Shown here one piece after another: positions 22,701 through 37,700 of a stretch of 62,000 nucleotides of DNA. A program made the position numbers and the translations under genes. The notes under the pieces are model-generated. The model worked only from the letters and a program-made list of their open reading frames with translations, had not been told where the DNA came from and did not search any database. Position 1 is the stretch's first letter; every line of letters begins with the position of its first letter. Origin of the DNA: Strigamia acuminata. Lineage: Eukaryota; Arthropoda; Chilopoda; Geophilomorpha; Linotaeniidae. The stretch spans positions 172,501 to 234,500 of the forward strand of contig OX442318.1 in the NCBI GenBank assembly GCA_949358305.1. Direction: 5' to 3'.

Positions 22701-25700
22701 GCGAAAAGTTGCGCCACATTTTCACCTCCGAAAGAAAATATAATTTACACACCGTGAGGAGAGGAAAGGTGGAGGAGGAGGAGGAGGTGTTGTGGCTCAT
22801 TAACTCCCTTCCCCCCCATGGTGCTTGCAAACTCCGGATGCTGCGCACTCGAGGCGCGCGCACATCCATATTCACAGCACGCGCGCGCGGACGCGGACCG
22901 AGTGAAATCCGAGTCTAATGACGCGCCAGCGCAGGTAACAAAGGCGCCAAACCGTGGCAAAAGGCAACCTATAAAGCAGCGACTCGTTCGTACCTCTTAC
23001 GTGCAGAGCTGCCATGTAGGAGTGAACCGTGCCAAAACTATTCTCAGCGACACACTCGTACTTGCCCTGATCGTCCTTCTGAGTTTCGGTTATTTGGAGG
23101 GAGCCTGGACAACGAGCAAACAAGAAAAACGTGTGAGAACAACTACGGCACAAACTCGACGACTTGGCCTGCAAAACAAATCACAATTAAGTTTCGCTCT
23201 TTTTAAATCGAATTCACACGAACACATATAGGAATAAGAAACGAGAGGAAGGACGGGTCGAAGGGCATCATCGTATTACTAATCCCTTCGACCATTTATT
23301 GATTTATTAATTTCTTAATTAATTATTCAGTATAACTGGGACTTACGTACACACTTCTGGAAGCTGTAACGCTAAAAATAAAGTTGACAGAAATTCACAT
23401 GTAAAAATTAACATCAAACAACATCGTTTCAAATACGTGAGTAAATAACATGTTTGGAAAATAATGTAGTCGTCAGCAAATAGAAACCCATAATTTCCTC
23501 ATTTCCAAACGATCCGTTCCTTTGTAAATTATAATAAAAAGAGAAGAAAAAAAAACACAAAAACACACACAAACACACACACCAAAACACACAAAACAAT
23601 AATATTGGAACAGGATAAATGTACAAATTTCCACCCTGCCCAGTTGCACATTGAAATAAACTTTGAGCTGCTATTGTATTAACTGTGAACCGATCAAATA
23701 ATTTTCATAAAGAATAAATAAATGATTAAACGAATAAATGAATGAATGAATAAGTAAAATAAAATAAAATAAAATAAAATAAAGTAAAATAAAAACAAAC
23801 TGGAAAGAGTAAGTAAAGAAATTTGTATATTTACCTGCAGACATACCTTCGTCAAGAATGGAGTAGCGCGGATTGGTCATGTCCACTGGGACCATGTCCT
23901 TGAGCCAGGTGATGGTAGGTGGGGGGTTGCCCGTCACCTGGCACAGGAGAACCGCGTTACGACCTTTCTCTACCACTTTTAACTGAGGATGCTGCAGAAT
24001 TCGAGGAAACCCAGTAGGCAAGTTATTTTCTAGGAGAAGAAAAAAAAACAAACAAAATAAAATAAAATTATATTTCCACTCGACTAGATAGATCAATTAG
24101 CGCTAATTGCGCATCAAGTGAGTCGCGTGCATAATTGAAGACCCCCATAAACTCGGTAGGATGTTGCAAACAAGATACCGAGCGACCAATTAGCCGGACA
24201 CGAGCCATTCATGAAACTGATTAGTCCAATTCGCAAGAGATTGGCAACGCATCAAATATTCAACCGAATGTCAACAAAATAAAACAAACAAAAAAAGAGA
24301 GAGAAAAGATGAAATGAAATAAAATAAAAAAAATAAATAATATAAAAAAAAACGAAAAAAAAAAAAAACGTGCGTGTCAGCTGCGGTCAAGTGCGTTTGG
24401 AAAGCCGCACCAGATGGCTCCAATCAGACACCTCAGACCGATACCGTTTCCAACCTTTTTAAAATCCCATTTGTGCAAGACACCACAATCAACGGCCCAT
24501 TCAACGCATCTCGGGCCCACAATACTCCACAATTATACCCCGATAACCTGCGCCAATTCCAAAGAAAGAAAGAGAAAAAAAAGAGAGAAAATCATTTTGG
24601 AAGCGGAGGGACACAAGCAGGAAAAAAAGGCACCGAAGCTTGCATAAAAATTCCATAAAGGCTCCGGTGTCGGCCTCATCGAAAACAGTATAGCGGGCAA
24701 ATCCCGATGCACAAAGTAGGCTCACAAACCCGGGATTTACGGCCACACGTAGCCTCATGCATAAACAAAAAACTCGCAACCGAGCTAGCTGCCGAGCTCT
24801 CTCTCTCTCTCACTCTCGTCTCCAGTCTCCCTCTCCCTCTCCATCTCCATCTTCTGATGGATGCCGTGTAATCTCACACCTGAGCTCGGGTCCCAGTCAG
24901 TGGCCACCAGAGTGCGCCCTCCTTCCGGATACCCGTTTCCAGTTTGGGGATTTTGGGTCAAAACATAAACTTCAGCGGAGAGAAATGTGAAAAAGTTAAT
25001 AACATTTCGCAGACACGTACACCGCCACATTTATATATATATTTATATAGAAATTTTAATAATTTCACGAGCGACCTCGCAATGCAACAAATTGCATCAT
25101 TTTGTGTAGGGGAGAAAAAATAGAAATAAGACATTCTTAAAAAAAATAAAAAATAAAAAAAAAAAGTAAAGGGAGGATGATAGAAAGAAAAGGAGGATTT
25201 TCTCCCTTTTTTCTATAAACCTCTGCTTACAGTGCGTTATGAAAAAGAGAAAATCTCCTTCGCTCATCACACAGTCGGGAGTGTTAAGCAATGAGAAAGA
25301 AAGAAACCAATTTCGCCTCGACCAAAGATCAAGAAAGAGACTTAAGTCTGAAAACAGAAACCAAAAGAAAAATCTCATTTCTCCGGATGACATAGAAACA
25401 TTTTCTAATAATAATCATTTTATAATTTTTATTTAAAGAAAAAAATTCTAAAAAAAAAACTTTTTTCTCTTCTTCTTTTTTTTTTTTTCTTTTAGCACTC
25501 ACTCACTTTGTGCTGTTAAAGAAGAGCAAAATGGCGCATTGGGAACAAGTTGCGCTCTCTCGCTGAGTCGACACCTCGCTCGACTGATTTTCCACTGGTC
25601 CCCCACGCCTTTTATTACGACAGGACGACGTCGGCCTATCATCTTCTCTTTGACTCAATTTTTCTCCCAAGATGATGCCCATCACCAAAGAAAAAGAAGA

Positions 25701-28700
25701 AGAAGAAAGGAAGGAAAAAAAGAGAGAAAAAAACTATTTCCTCGAATAAACTTTTAAACTAAAATAAATTCCCTTAAATCGTCGATGATAAGTTGGTAAT
25801 TTAAACTTTCATTTCCAAGTTGCGTGTGTGTCGGTGTACAGCACTCATCACCGATCGATAGCATCGTTAAATGTAATTGGACGATTACTACAACACGTTT
25901 AAGGCCACCTTCATCTTTAGCCGCAACGCCAACAACAACAACAACAACAAGCAAAACCTCCGTTACAAATAAAATTTAGCGGTAATTCAACTTTTATTCT
26001 TTTTCTTCTACTTCTACTTCTTCTTTCTTCTTTCTTCCTATTTCTTCTTCGTCTTCTCAAGGTCTCTGGAGAGAATCGTCTTTCACTGCGAGGCACAACT
26101 CCTTACAAAGTGCTGGTGAGCAACTCGAGCTCACCCAACTGACTTCAAACATCCTCCCAGCGGAGCAGCGGGAGAGGGAGAAACAGAGAGAAACAGAGAG
26201 AAACAGAGAAACAGAGAAAACACCTCGCAGTGACGTGGCAGCAAAGGCCGCCACTCGTGTACACGTTCAAATTATGCGAATATGAAATATAGAGCTTGAA
26301 GCGATACGATGCATTACGCTAATTACATTCCAATGTCGCTTTAAACTACGTAAACTAGACTAAACGAAATGAAATTCGCTGTCGTTCGTTCGTTCTTTCT
26401 TTCTTTCTTTCTTTCTTCGGTGAAGAGTAGGAGCAGACGAAGCACAGCAGGTGCATTGAAAAAGATGTTATCTCGAGTCGCAATTAAACTTGACAAAAGA
26501 TATCTTCCATTTAAATTACTCGCTTCAATATTTCCTCGGGAGACTCTTTTCATGCCCGATGACGTCAAATCCAGAAATCTTTTCACTCGCGGAGGAGCAC
26601 ACTCAGTTTGTCTCTTCCGCTTCGATCGTCTTGATCAATATGCGCATCAAAAAACGACTTATCGGGCCGAAATCGCATCGCAGCCTCATTATCTATTGCT
26701 TACCCGAGCTAATTGCCCGCACTTGTCCCGCTCTCACGCCAACTGAAACATTGCCGCCACGCATGCGATCCTCCACGCACCCTCTCTCTCTCACCCTCTC
26801 TCTCGTCACGTCTCGTGATCGCGAGAACGACATTTCGTCACGAAGCCGAGGACGAGGACGAAGACGAGGACTGCTTTTATACCTTTATTTCGACTAATGT
26901 CCCATTAGTAACCAGACCACGCTCCGCCACCGCGATCGACATCGACGAGTTTGCTGCCTTTACGACGGCGAAAGGTGAGCAACATCCCGTCTGCACGCCT
27001 TGAATAATTTACGCGCAACCAAACACTAAAAATTTAAAGCCATCATCGTTTTCTAATTACGCGGTGAATAATCGATGTTTTGGAAAAAGAAAAACTTTAA
27101 AAAAAATTTAAAAAAAAAAAATGAAAAAAAAAAAACAACGTAACGTAACTGACGTACCATCGTGTACAGTGAGGACAGCTTCGGCGCTGACGGCGTCTCC
27201 GGCTCCGTTCTCGGCGACGCACTCATACTTTGCCTCGTCGCGCGTCACGCGCACGGGTTCGATGCGCAGGACTGAGCCGTTCGGCATTTCGATCACCATG
27301 TAGCGGACGTTGCTAACGCGCTTGCCGTTCTTCCGCCATTCGATTTGCGGCTTCGGGTTGCCGATGGCCGAGCAGAAGAAGCTCACGATGCCACCGGTGG
27401 CCACGGTCTGGTCCTGCGGCCGGATCAGGATCTCGGGAGGATCTAAAACACAAACGCAAACAAAACAAAACCATCAGTACACGCGTCTAAAAGCCTGAGA
27501 ACTACAAATGCATGGAATCCAATTCATTTAAAGGGAAGGAGGCGTCCCCTTTAAAAATCCTTTTGTGTTTGATGAAAGCAAAAGGAATTGAAATACTCTG
27601 CTCTGCGGCGAGCACCAACAACTTAATGAAATGTCTTTTTTTTTCATCCTTATCCCCCAAAATCTACGCTCAATTATTCATTGTGCCTCCATTATCTCAT
27701 CGCTAATACTTACGTGTTAAATACTTGATATATTCGTACGAAAAGTTGTTGTTTCCTGCAAACAAACACCTTTTTTCAAACGTTTTTCTCTCTCCCTCTC
27801 TCTCTCTCTTTCTTTCTTTCTTTCTCTCTCTCTTTCTTTTCATCATCATCATCTTATCTCGACATTATTTCGTTTTTTGCGTCTGTGTGTTTGTGTTGTG
27901 TGATAGAAAACAAAAGGAAGGAGGCGAGCTAAAAATATATATTATATACTTGCTCGGCTCCATCGTCCGAATGGGTTTTTGGTGGGCGAAATTGAGGAAG
28001 CATTCGCTTCACCTCGCCGCAAATAAAATATCTTTTTTCAACACCCAAACCAACGAGTGTATAAACACTCTTTCCCCGTTTCCTGTATCAACATCGAAAA
28101 TCCTGCTCGACTGATAACTTTGTGCGAAAAAGGAAGAAAATGAAAAGAATAAAAAAAAAAATAAAGAAAAAATAAAATGTCAAATTTGAAATTATAATAA
28201 TGACGACGGGAAAATGGACATTTCGCAATTCAAACCGCAACAACTTAAAGCGCTTTACCACTTAGGTAAATAGCATCTCCATTTCCTTTCTATTAAGTTT
28301 ACCGACGTTAATTTGCAATTTATTCACTCTCTCTCACTCTCTCACTCCCTCTTTGCCTCCTCGCCTCAATCCGCAACGTCGTCCAGTGCAGTCACTCGAC
28401 GTGCAATCACTCTTACTAACCCCTTATCCATAGCAACCGCGTCCCACAGGGTTCCACGACAAACACGACTGGCCAAAGGCCGCGCCGCGCACAAAACCAA
28501 CCGCCAAACATCAGGGTGATTAAATTGATACGAGCCGTATAAGCTCCACCGGATACACAAACACCACTTCCATTCAATTACCCAGAAAACCCAATCCAAA
28601 TCAAATTTCAATTAAGAAAATATTCATTACGCAGATAAACACTCGCTCCGTTTTTCCAAAACTACAGTAAAATACACTTTTCTGATAGGAGAAGAAGAAG

Positions 28701-31700
28701 AAGAAGAAGACAAAGAAGAAGAAGACGAAGAATTTTTAAGGAGGCGGCTGAGAATATTATATAGTTTAACCCAATTTACCACTAATTGACAGAAGACTCG
28801 AAAATGCTTTCACAGCGCGCGGATCAAGAGGGAAAAATGCACACTTTCCTACTACATGAAATCCCCATTAATTTGTAATGGGATGACGCGATTCAAACTG
28901 CACCATGTGCTCGAATCATTTAAAACTCGGCTCGATTCAGCCCACTAGTGCATTTACACAAAATACACTCATACACTCGATGCAGTCGATATTCTACGTG
29001 CATGCACGCCCAACAATATTCACTATCGATCTATTCTCCAACATTTTTGATTAAATTAAACGTCTCCGTCCCCTCCATTTTTGTTCCCTGCACCCTCCCC
29101 ACCATTTTAGCGGGTTAATCGCCCGTGTTACAGCACATCCAAAGATTTATAGCACTCTCAAGTATAAAGCAAGATCGACTCGCTTAAACGGCGCAAATGG
29201 ATCAAGATGAATGCGCAACAACAACAAGTGTAGACGAAATCAGCGATGCATTTTAATCAAGAAATAAAAAGAAAAAATAAATGATTAGAAATTGGCGGGC
29301 TCATTTTTTTCTTCTTGCAGTCACACGATACTTTCGTATTTATAAACAAAGAGCCATATTCAACTTTCTTATACGTTCATAAATCAAAGCACATCTTCAA
29401 TTCCAACCTTACCGTACATCAGCAAAATGTAATATCGATTTTTTCCCTCACTCAAAAGCAAAAAAAAGAAGAAAAAAAAAATAGAAAAAAATAACAAAAC
29501 CAGATAAGAATCCATTCCAATAATTTAAAAGATAATAAGACTGAGGAATGCATTAATGTATTTATGATATTCGAGTTTTGTTATTTCCTTTCCTCTCTCT
29601 TTCTTTCTTTCTTTCTCTCTGGCAAGTTTATCACCGTTAGCAGAGGCTAATTAATTAGCAAACATTATTCATTCGCTAATAACTCTTTATGAATTATAAA
29701 TGACTAATTCAAGTCATTTACAACTCGCAACAAATCATATTTTCCACTCAAATGCAAATTTTAACTATCAACTCGAACAATAACGCCACTTCCGATTTGC
29801 CGTCATTAATTAAAAAGCCCAAATTGAATGGCTGACACTCGAGAAAGAGAGATTGAAAGAGAATGTTTTTTCTTCTTCTTTTTCTTTTCCTTTTCCCTTT
29901 CCCTTTCTACTTTGTTCTCAGAAAATAAACCATTAAACGAATAACCCTTTTATTCATGGGAGAAACGTGTCAATCAAAGTTGTCTGCAACGGCGGGAGGG
30001 AAAGCCCTAAACTGATTAAGCGAAGAAGAGAACTGGCATTATTTCATGCTCCGTTTCATAATGGCGGACGGAAGACTAGGCAGGACGCATGCGCACGACT
30101 GAAAGCAATTTTCTTGCTGCGTTTCACCCAGAGCGCACCGGTTGCCATGGAGATAAGCTTCTGACCGCACCGTGCTGCCTACATTAAAAGCCAAAGCCAA
30201 TATGAGTTTGAAATTCAGGTGCAGAGAGAGAAGGAGAGAGAGAAAGACAGGTGGAACCCGTCATCGATAGCAAATGACGAGACGACGCCATCTTATATAA
30301 TATAATAGAATATTTCCTTCTTTCATTCTTTCGAAATATTGCGAAATATTTTTTGCAAATATTTGCAAATATTTCTAAATTGCACACAATGTCCGTCTTG
30401 CTAATTTCAACATCTCTTGACCTTTCGTTTGTGTCAGCAATGCAACGGTAAACATGGTGGCAGGCAGGCAGGCAGGCGACTGCGCCATCTGGCGAAGCTT
30501 TAGTCGGTGACCTCACGTTGCAGTCATGTGTCAGAAGGAATGGCACAATAACATGCTAATTACTCAGACGACAGACACCATCGCGGGCGAGGAAACCCGA
30601 GCGAAGAGGGCGCCCCCTGTCACACAAGTTGCGGCCAAACTTCATTCGGGAAAACAAAGGCGAAGCGAAGCGAACCATCTGCTCTCCGCTCTGTTCCTCT
30701 TCTCTTCTCTATTCTCATATCCTCTCTCTCGTTATCGAGATGAATTCGACACTTCCCCGTCTCAGCCTTTTAAAACGCACCAAAATATACATCCTTTCTA
30801 AATTCGATGATTTCGTGCGCATCGTGCACAGATTTCGGTAAACAACATCAACATTTTACGAGACACACGCAAGAGAAGCGTATAGAGAAGAGAAGGGCGA
30901 GCTAATGACTCGGAGGGTGATAACAAGTAATGGTTGAGCAATCTACACCCACACATCAATTACCCCCACTCTTGGAATTTTCAAGCCGGCAAAGAGGAAG
31001 GAGGAGAGAGAAAACGAGTCGAGAGACGAAGGGAAGGGAAGAGAAGAGAAGAGCAGGGTTTGGCAACGGCTCCCCCGGCCGTGCCAGCCTTCCTCGGCTT
31101 ATCTTCCACACTCCACTCATCCATTCGGCCATGTTTATATCTCCCCTGGCGGACGTTAGGCGAAACGATGCCTGTTCCGTCGCAAGCGCCCACTATGTGT
31201 AAATAGGGTAGGCAACGACAGAATGAAAGCTCGAAAAAAAATAAAGCAAAAAAAAAAAAAAGAAGAAGAAGAAGAAAAAAAGCGCCCACCGAATCGCCGA
31301 TCTACTCTACTCTGCTCTACTCTCGTTCAATAGAAAAACAAGCAGCACGAAGCAGTCAGACAGAGTGCTGTGCATTTCATTATTTCCTTCTCAGCAACTT
31401 GACCCAACCTCGATAGCAGCTGCCCTGGAGACCGTTAAATAGACCCGCGATAAGGATTCTCGCTCTGCTTAGAAGCAAATATATAATTAAACAGTTTTTT
31501 TCCTTTTTCCTCTTCTCTTCGTATGCGGAATAGAGTTAGTTGTGTGCATGTCCCTCCTTCATGTCCGCTTCATCTGCTGCAGTTCGATACGGGCAAACTT
31601 GATGGAGGCAGATTTCTGACATCCCTGGGTATTTCACCAGAAGCCTTTAGATGCTCAATTGCGTCATAGCGAGGAAAAGGGATTTTCCTCGTGCACAAAA

Positions 31701-34700
31701 AAGAGAGAGAGAGGCTTGCTTGCAAGTGCAGATTCAATCGACGTTGGAGAACGAAAAAATGGCGAATTAAATTTATACAAATTCATATAAAATGTGTGAA
31801 ATTAAAAAAGAAAAAAGAAAAGGAAAAAAGAAAGAAATGAAGAAATGAAAAGTGTGTGGAGGAGAATCCATCTGTTACAGCAGCTAGGCCAAAGAAACGT
31901 CGGCAATGATTAGGAAATGCGGCGAGGGAGGCCCGTAAGTCGACAGCTGCACCAAACAGCAATTCCCGAGGCAGAGAAAGAGAAAACGGACCCGGCACAC
32001 TCGCCACTCACCACTCACCAGCACCACTGGTTTAGCAATCAAAGGTGTCGACTCAAATCTTCCCTTCCTTCAACTCTCGCCTCAAACGAGAGACAGAGAG
32101 AACTCGTACCAGCCAACAACACCTGCACACACAGGCTTAACCGTCCCATGACTCCCATCCCATCCCATATTATCCCATATTCGTCTATCACCAGCAAATA
32201 ATTTAAAGTTGCGTTTATTTGTCCAGAAAATTAGTCAATTAAACGGTTATCGCTTAAATCAACATCCATTAGCGGCAAAGCGAAAGCGCGCAAACTGCTT
32301 GCTTATTCCGTTCATTTTCATTTCCATTTCCATTTCCATTTCCATTTCATTTTCATTTTCATTTCATTTTTATTTCATTTTCATTTTTCGGCGCAGCTTT
32401 GATTTTGATTTTGCCAATCAACCAATTTGACGACACACACTTAAAAAAATGCACAACTCGATCTCGCTTTAATACACGTCAAATAAAAGTTGAGAGAAAA
32501 TAAACAACATTGCAAAAATCCAATACATCGCTTTTATTTTTATCCCTCATCCGAGTGAAATGTGTCAAAAAGAAACACTGACAGCCAATGGTGGAAAGGA
32601 AAAATGGGAAATAATGGAACTTACTCGTAGTGATGACATTTGGAAGAAAGAAAGAAGAAGAAAAAAAGAAAAAGGAAAAGACAGACAGAAAGGCAATAGC
32701 AGAAGAAAAAAAAAGAGGAAAAAGTGCTCTGCTTACATTAAAAAGTGGACAAATTTGGTTTTTATAGAATAAATAATAGTAATCTTCTCTCTTATCGAGT
32801 ACAATTAGACAGAAACCCCAGTGAAACTCTAATTAGCTCTTTAGTTTGCAGCCGAATTCATCAAAATTAATTAAAAACGTAGCCCATGCCATGTGGGTTG
32901 AAAAGGGGAGAAGGAGAAAAGGTTGAAAAGAGAGAGAGAAAGGAGAAAAAAGAGAGAAATTCAATTTTGACGAAAATTTCCAGCAACCTCTTTTCTTTTT
33001 CTTCCATCTATTTAACCCAATCAAGTTCAGCACTTCAAACCTTTTGCCACATTCAAAATTCCATCGAGTGAGTCAATATTGTTTTCGTTCGTGTCATTAA
33101 TTAAAGTGTGTCTACTATTTATTCCCCGCCAAAGTAGTAATTCATTAAAAGCCTTTTAGTGAAGTGAGCAAGCTGAAAAACACAACGACAAACTGACGTG
33201 ACAAACCGAATCAATATGAGCGAAATGGAGGTGAGAGAGAGAGAAAGAGAGAGAGAGAGAAAGCGTATTGTAAAAGGCCCATCAAAAGTGCAGTTGCAAG
33301 CAGGAAGTTGTCAGCCATGGGCCCGATAAAGAACCCAGGCGCGATGCCTACATTTCCCTTTGTCGAACGCTAAGCGTAGACACAAAAGCACTTGACAATC
33401 GAATTCAATATCCGTAAAATTGACTCTTCGCCAATCGTTTCATCCAAATTAACGACAACAACAACAACAAATAGACAGACAGGAGAGAGAAAATGAAAAT
33501 TCCCTCCCGTCTTCTTCGTCTTCGTCTTCTTCAAATTCTTCTTCGTCTTCAAATTCTTCTTAATCCTTTCGATTTCGTCGAAATCCTTTTGCTCAAACGG
33601 ACTAATACCCGAGATGGACCGTTTTCCCTGAGCTGCATTCCAAATTTCAAACAGATCGGAAAGAAAGAAACGAAAGAAACGAAAAGATTTGCGAGTGCAA
33701 GCAAGGGGAGATTCAATTAAGACGTCAAAGTTCACTCGACGACCGACCATTTTTCTCCGAGCGAATGTCGACTTTAGCGCCGGGGCAAGTCAAGAACAGC
33801 GCAAAAATTGCAGCGAAATATTGCAACCTCCGAACAAAGATCACCGATTCAATCAAAACCAAAACTCGTAAAACTTTTTTTCCCCCAAAGATTTATTGGA
33901 CTATCCAAAAAATTCAAACAATATCTCCCGATGGAAAAAAAACACACTGTTGCAGTTTCATATTAGCCCGAGCCGAAGGATGAAAGAAGATTTTTTTTCC
34001 TTTTCTTCTTTTCCTTCTCGTCTCTTCTCTTCGTTTCTCTTCGTTCCTCTCCTCCACCTTTTTACGGCAAAGGCAATGCGTGCTCCTAACTTAATGGATC
34101 TAGTTTGTCATGGACCACGACACAAAAGGTGTTTGTTTTCATTACTTGCCACCGGAGGAAAGTGTAGCATGTCACGTGATGCAACTACAATGCAGTGAGC
34201 ATGCAGGGGGTAGGCAAAAATGCAATAAAGTGAGTTCACCGCACAAACCAAGCCCGAATTTTCCTATCAAAAGAGGAAAGAGGCGAAAAAAGAAAGAAAA
34301 AAGAAAAGGAAAAAACGAAAACAGGAACAAAAAGAAAAGCCGCACGCTGACATTAATGATTAAAACATTTGGGCTGATTTTATTGCGAAAAGTTGCACAA
34401 AGAAATAAAACTGGTCGCATGTCTTTCTATTATTAATGTGGCCGCAAACTCAGCAATAATTACCATAGAAGAGAAAGAGAACCAACGGATGCAAAGAGCA
34501 GAGCAGAGCAGAGCAGAGCGCATAGAGCAGTCACCTGATGAAAAATGACTGGGGTATAAATTGAGCAGAAAGAAAATGTCAGAAAGAAAAAGCAGCCAAG
34601 CAGCACCGCCCCCACCCCTCCACTCTACTCCACTCCGCTCCACCTCACCCCACCCCACCCCACCTCTTCTCTTCTGCTGTCCATCTGTCACAGGCACATT

Positions 34701-37700
34701 ACGCGGCCTTAAAGAGGATCCCATCATGCGATCGTTAATTCCCAAACATTCTTTTAATTCTATTTTTGATCCAAACGCGAAACTCGTGCGTTTGCCAGCG
34801 AGTATATCACCGCAGACTCCACCCGCCACCCGCATCGGTTTCTCCTCTCCTCTTCCCTCTCCTCTCCTCTCCTCGCCCTTCGGTTAAACAAACACAATAA
34901 AATCCTCAACTTGCAATCACCTGTTTATCCGCTGCACATTTTCTTGCAACAATATTTTCAACACTTTTAAAGTCAAATCTAATATATATTAGCCCGGAGA
35001 AGGGAAAAAAGCATCGAGTCGAGGGGGCAGAGAGCCAATGACTGACGTGCACTGTGCACAGTCACAACAAACCAAACCAAACATCTCTCTCCATCCTTCT
35101 CCTTCTCTCTCTCTGTCTGGTTTAACTCAAACATTCTCGTGTGTAGCCTGTGGCCACCGAGCCCCAACACACACAAGAGACAAGAGGCAAAGAGTTCCAC
35201 ATACAGTAAACACAAAACTCTAGCATTAGAGGATGAAGAAACGACATCAATTCGAGCTTGCAACAAAAACTTGGTGCAAAAATAATGGAATTAATTTCTT
35301 GCACCCCATAATGGCATTCCCAAACGTGCATTTTGCCGGCGCACCTACCAAATGAGGCCGACTTCATTAAGGAACAAGTGTGAAAAGAGAAAGAGAAGAG
35401 AAGAGAAAGAGGAAAGAGAATGTTCACTGTTTACAAGCGCGCCTTCTCGTTCCCGCCGCCGCCTTTCCTTTAATTGAAAATAACCTACTATCAAGCGAGA
35501 GCTCATTAAAAATTACACCCACGAGGATAATATACATCCACTCTTCCCCATTCTCCTTCTCTCTCTCTTTCCCTGGCAACGGCAACAGCAACGCCAACGC
35601 AAACCAGGCACATTTCGTTTCGTTTCGTTTCGTTTCGTTTCATTCGGCCATCGAGAAATCCTTATCGCCAACGAGCAAAAATGGTAAAGCAAAGTCAACT
35701 CAGTCGGCGGACAAATCACACGGAGCTCTCTCTCTCCCCCTGTCGTTCCCATCTCGTACAAAGCGATGACATTCCACCAATCTGCTGTTATTTCATACAA
35801 AACCATCTGCTTGACTTGTATCTCTCTCTTTCTCTCTGACAGCTCGGATCAAGTTGGATTTTGCCGGAATTTATCCCATCAGAGTGAATGATGGGTAATC
35901 CACTTTCCTGCACTGCTCCAAGAAGATAGCGTTGAAAAATTCCTCACCAATATTGCGAGAGAAAGGGAGAAAGAAAAAAAAGAAGAAAAAAAAAGAAAGA
36001 GGCAAACAAAAAAAAATATAAATAAATAAATGTAAGGCCAAAGCGAGAACGCAACGCAACGCGAGAGAAAAGAGAGGAGGATGATAGATGAGTCCTCTTT
36101 TGTTTCCCTTGCCGGCGCGAGACGGCACGCTGTTGTCGTTGGAATGCGAGCCATTAAACTGAAAGACAGGTAATTTTCGCCTTTTTCACGTCATTCAATC
36201 GCCCGCATTTTCTCTAATCTCGCCGCACCCCTTCCCGCCCTCCCAACCCCGATCTCTTCTCTTCTCTTCTCTTCTCTTCTCTTGGTCACCGACTTGCCCA
36301 TCCAAATTTGATTATCCTCAAAGACAGAGACGGCTGTTTTGACGTCGAAAACGAAACAAATTAAAGTCGCCGGCCTACTCAACGCACGCGACTAATCAAA
36401 TTACACCTTTCCTTTCCCTAGCCATCGATTGTTGAAATGAAAATGAAAATTAAGCAAATATGACAACTTGTGCTACTACGTCCACTAAGGACTAGGAGCA
36501 GCAGCAGCGACTCGTTGCGCATCGCAACAAGCTCGTGCCTGGCACGGCACGGCTCGCATCACATGACAGTATCACAGTATCACACTGCATGATTTTCACT
36601 CCCAGAATTCACTTACTGCTCACGCTTCATTGTTCTCAAATCTAGTTTCAACACTGAGACCAAAAGATGTTCCTGATTGGTTGGCTACAAACTGCATTAT
36701 GATTGCACCTTGCCTCGGATCACTTCTCCCGCTTTCTACTTTCTCACATCTTGTCGACAACGACAAACTACACAACGTGCAGAAAATAACTGGGCACGTG
36801 TCCACTTACGAGCACCGGCTACCGGCGAGCGACTCAAAGTCAAAGTTAAAGTCAAAGTCAGAGAGAACGCGCCTCTCTCTCAAATCACGCGAGCACATCT
36901 TTTCACTTTTTATTTATTTTTATTCAATCTGCTTATCTGGAAAAAAGAAACGCACGAATGACACATATTGGACACGGTCAGACAAAACATTAGGAAAAAT
37001 ACAATCTAAAAATATTATTCACTTTTTCCACATCACCATCAAACAAAGCGGAGGAGGAAGAAGAAAAAAGAAGAAAAAAACACTTTCACATTTATCTGCC
37101 AGGGGGCACTCATGTGCGAGCTAGGAAGGACCCTGAGCCTCCTCCGCCCCACCGCCCCACCTCCCCTCTCATATGAAAAATGGATTTGACTAAAGCCAGT
37201 CAACTGCATTTGGACGGGAGCTTTGTGTAAACGACTTTTTTTCCGCCTCCGCAAAAATACACAGCACCGTGCACACGAATGCACTTTTTACTTTTAATCG
37301 ACAGATTAGCGATACGCGCTACAAGTATACGTTATTGTACGTCGTACACCTCGCGCGATCTTCTCAATTTGAACGAGACCATTAAGAATTGATGCAATTT
37401 TTAAATTTTAATCCCACACCCATGTATGCATTAAACGGAACGCATATTGCATCTTCCATTACCAGCGAATGCATTTCTCAAATCAATTATACAGAAACAA
37501 GCATGAATATTTTAATATTTGCAGCAAATTTGGCAAATCTTATTGCAGCGAAAACTGACTTAGTTTAGTTTAGCGCGGCAGTGCACGGCACTGCACGGCA
37601 CTGCACTGCACCAGATCGCACCTCACTCACTCGCATAACCTCACCTTGCCTTGCCGCGCCTCACCTCGTATCGTATCCTCGTGTACGGTGACTTCAGATT

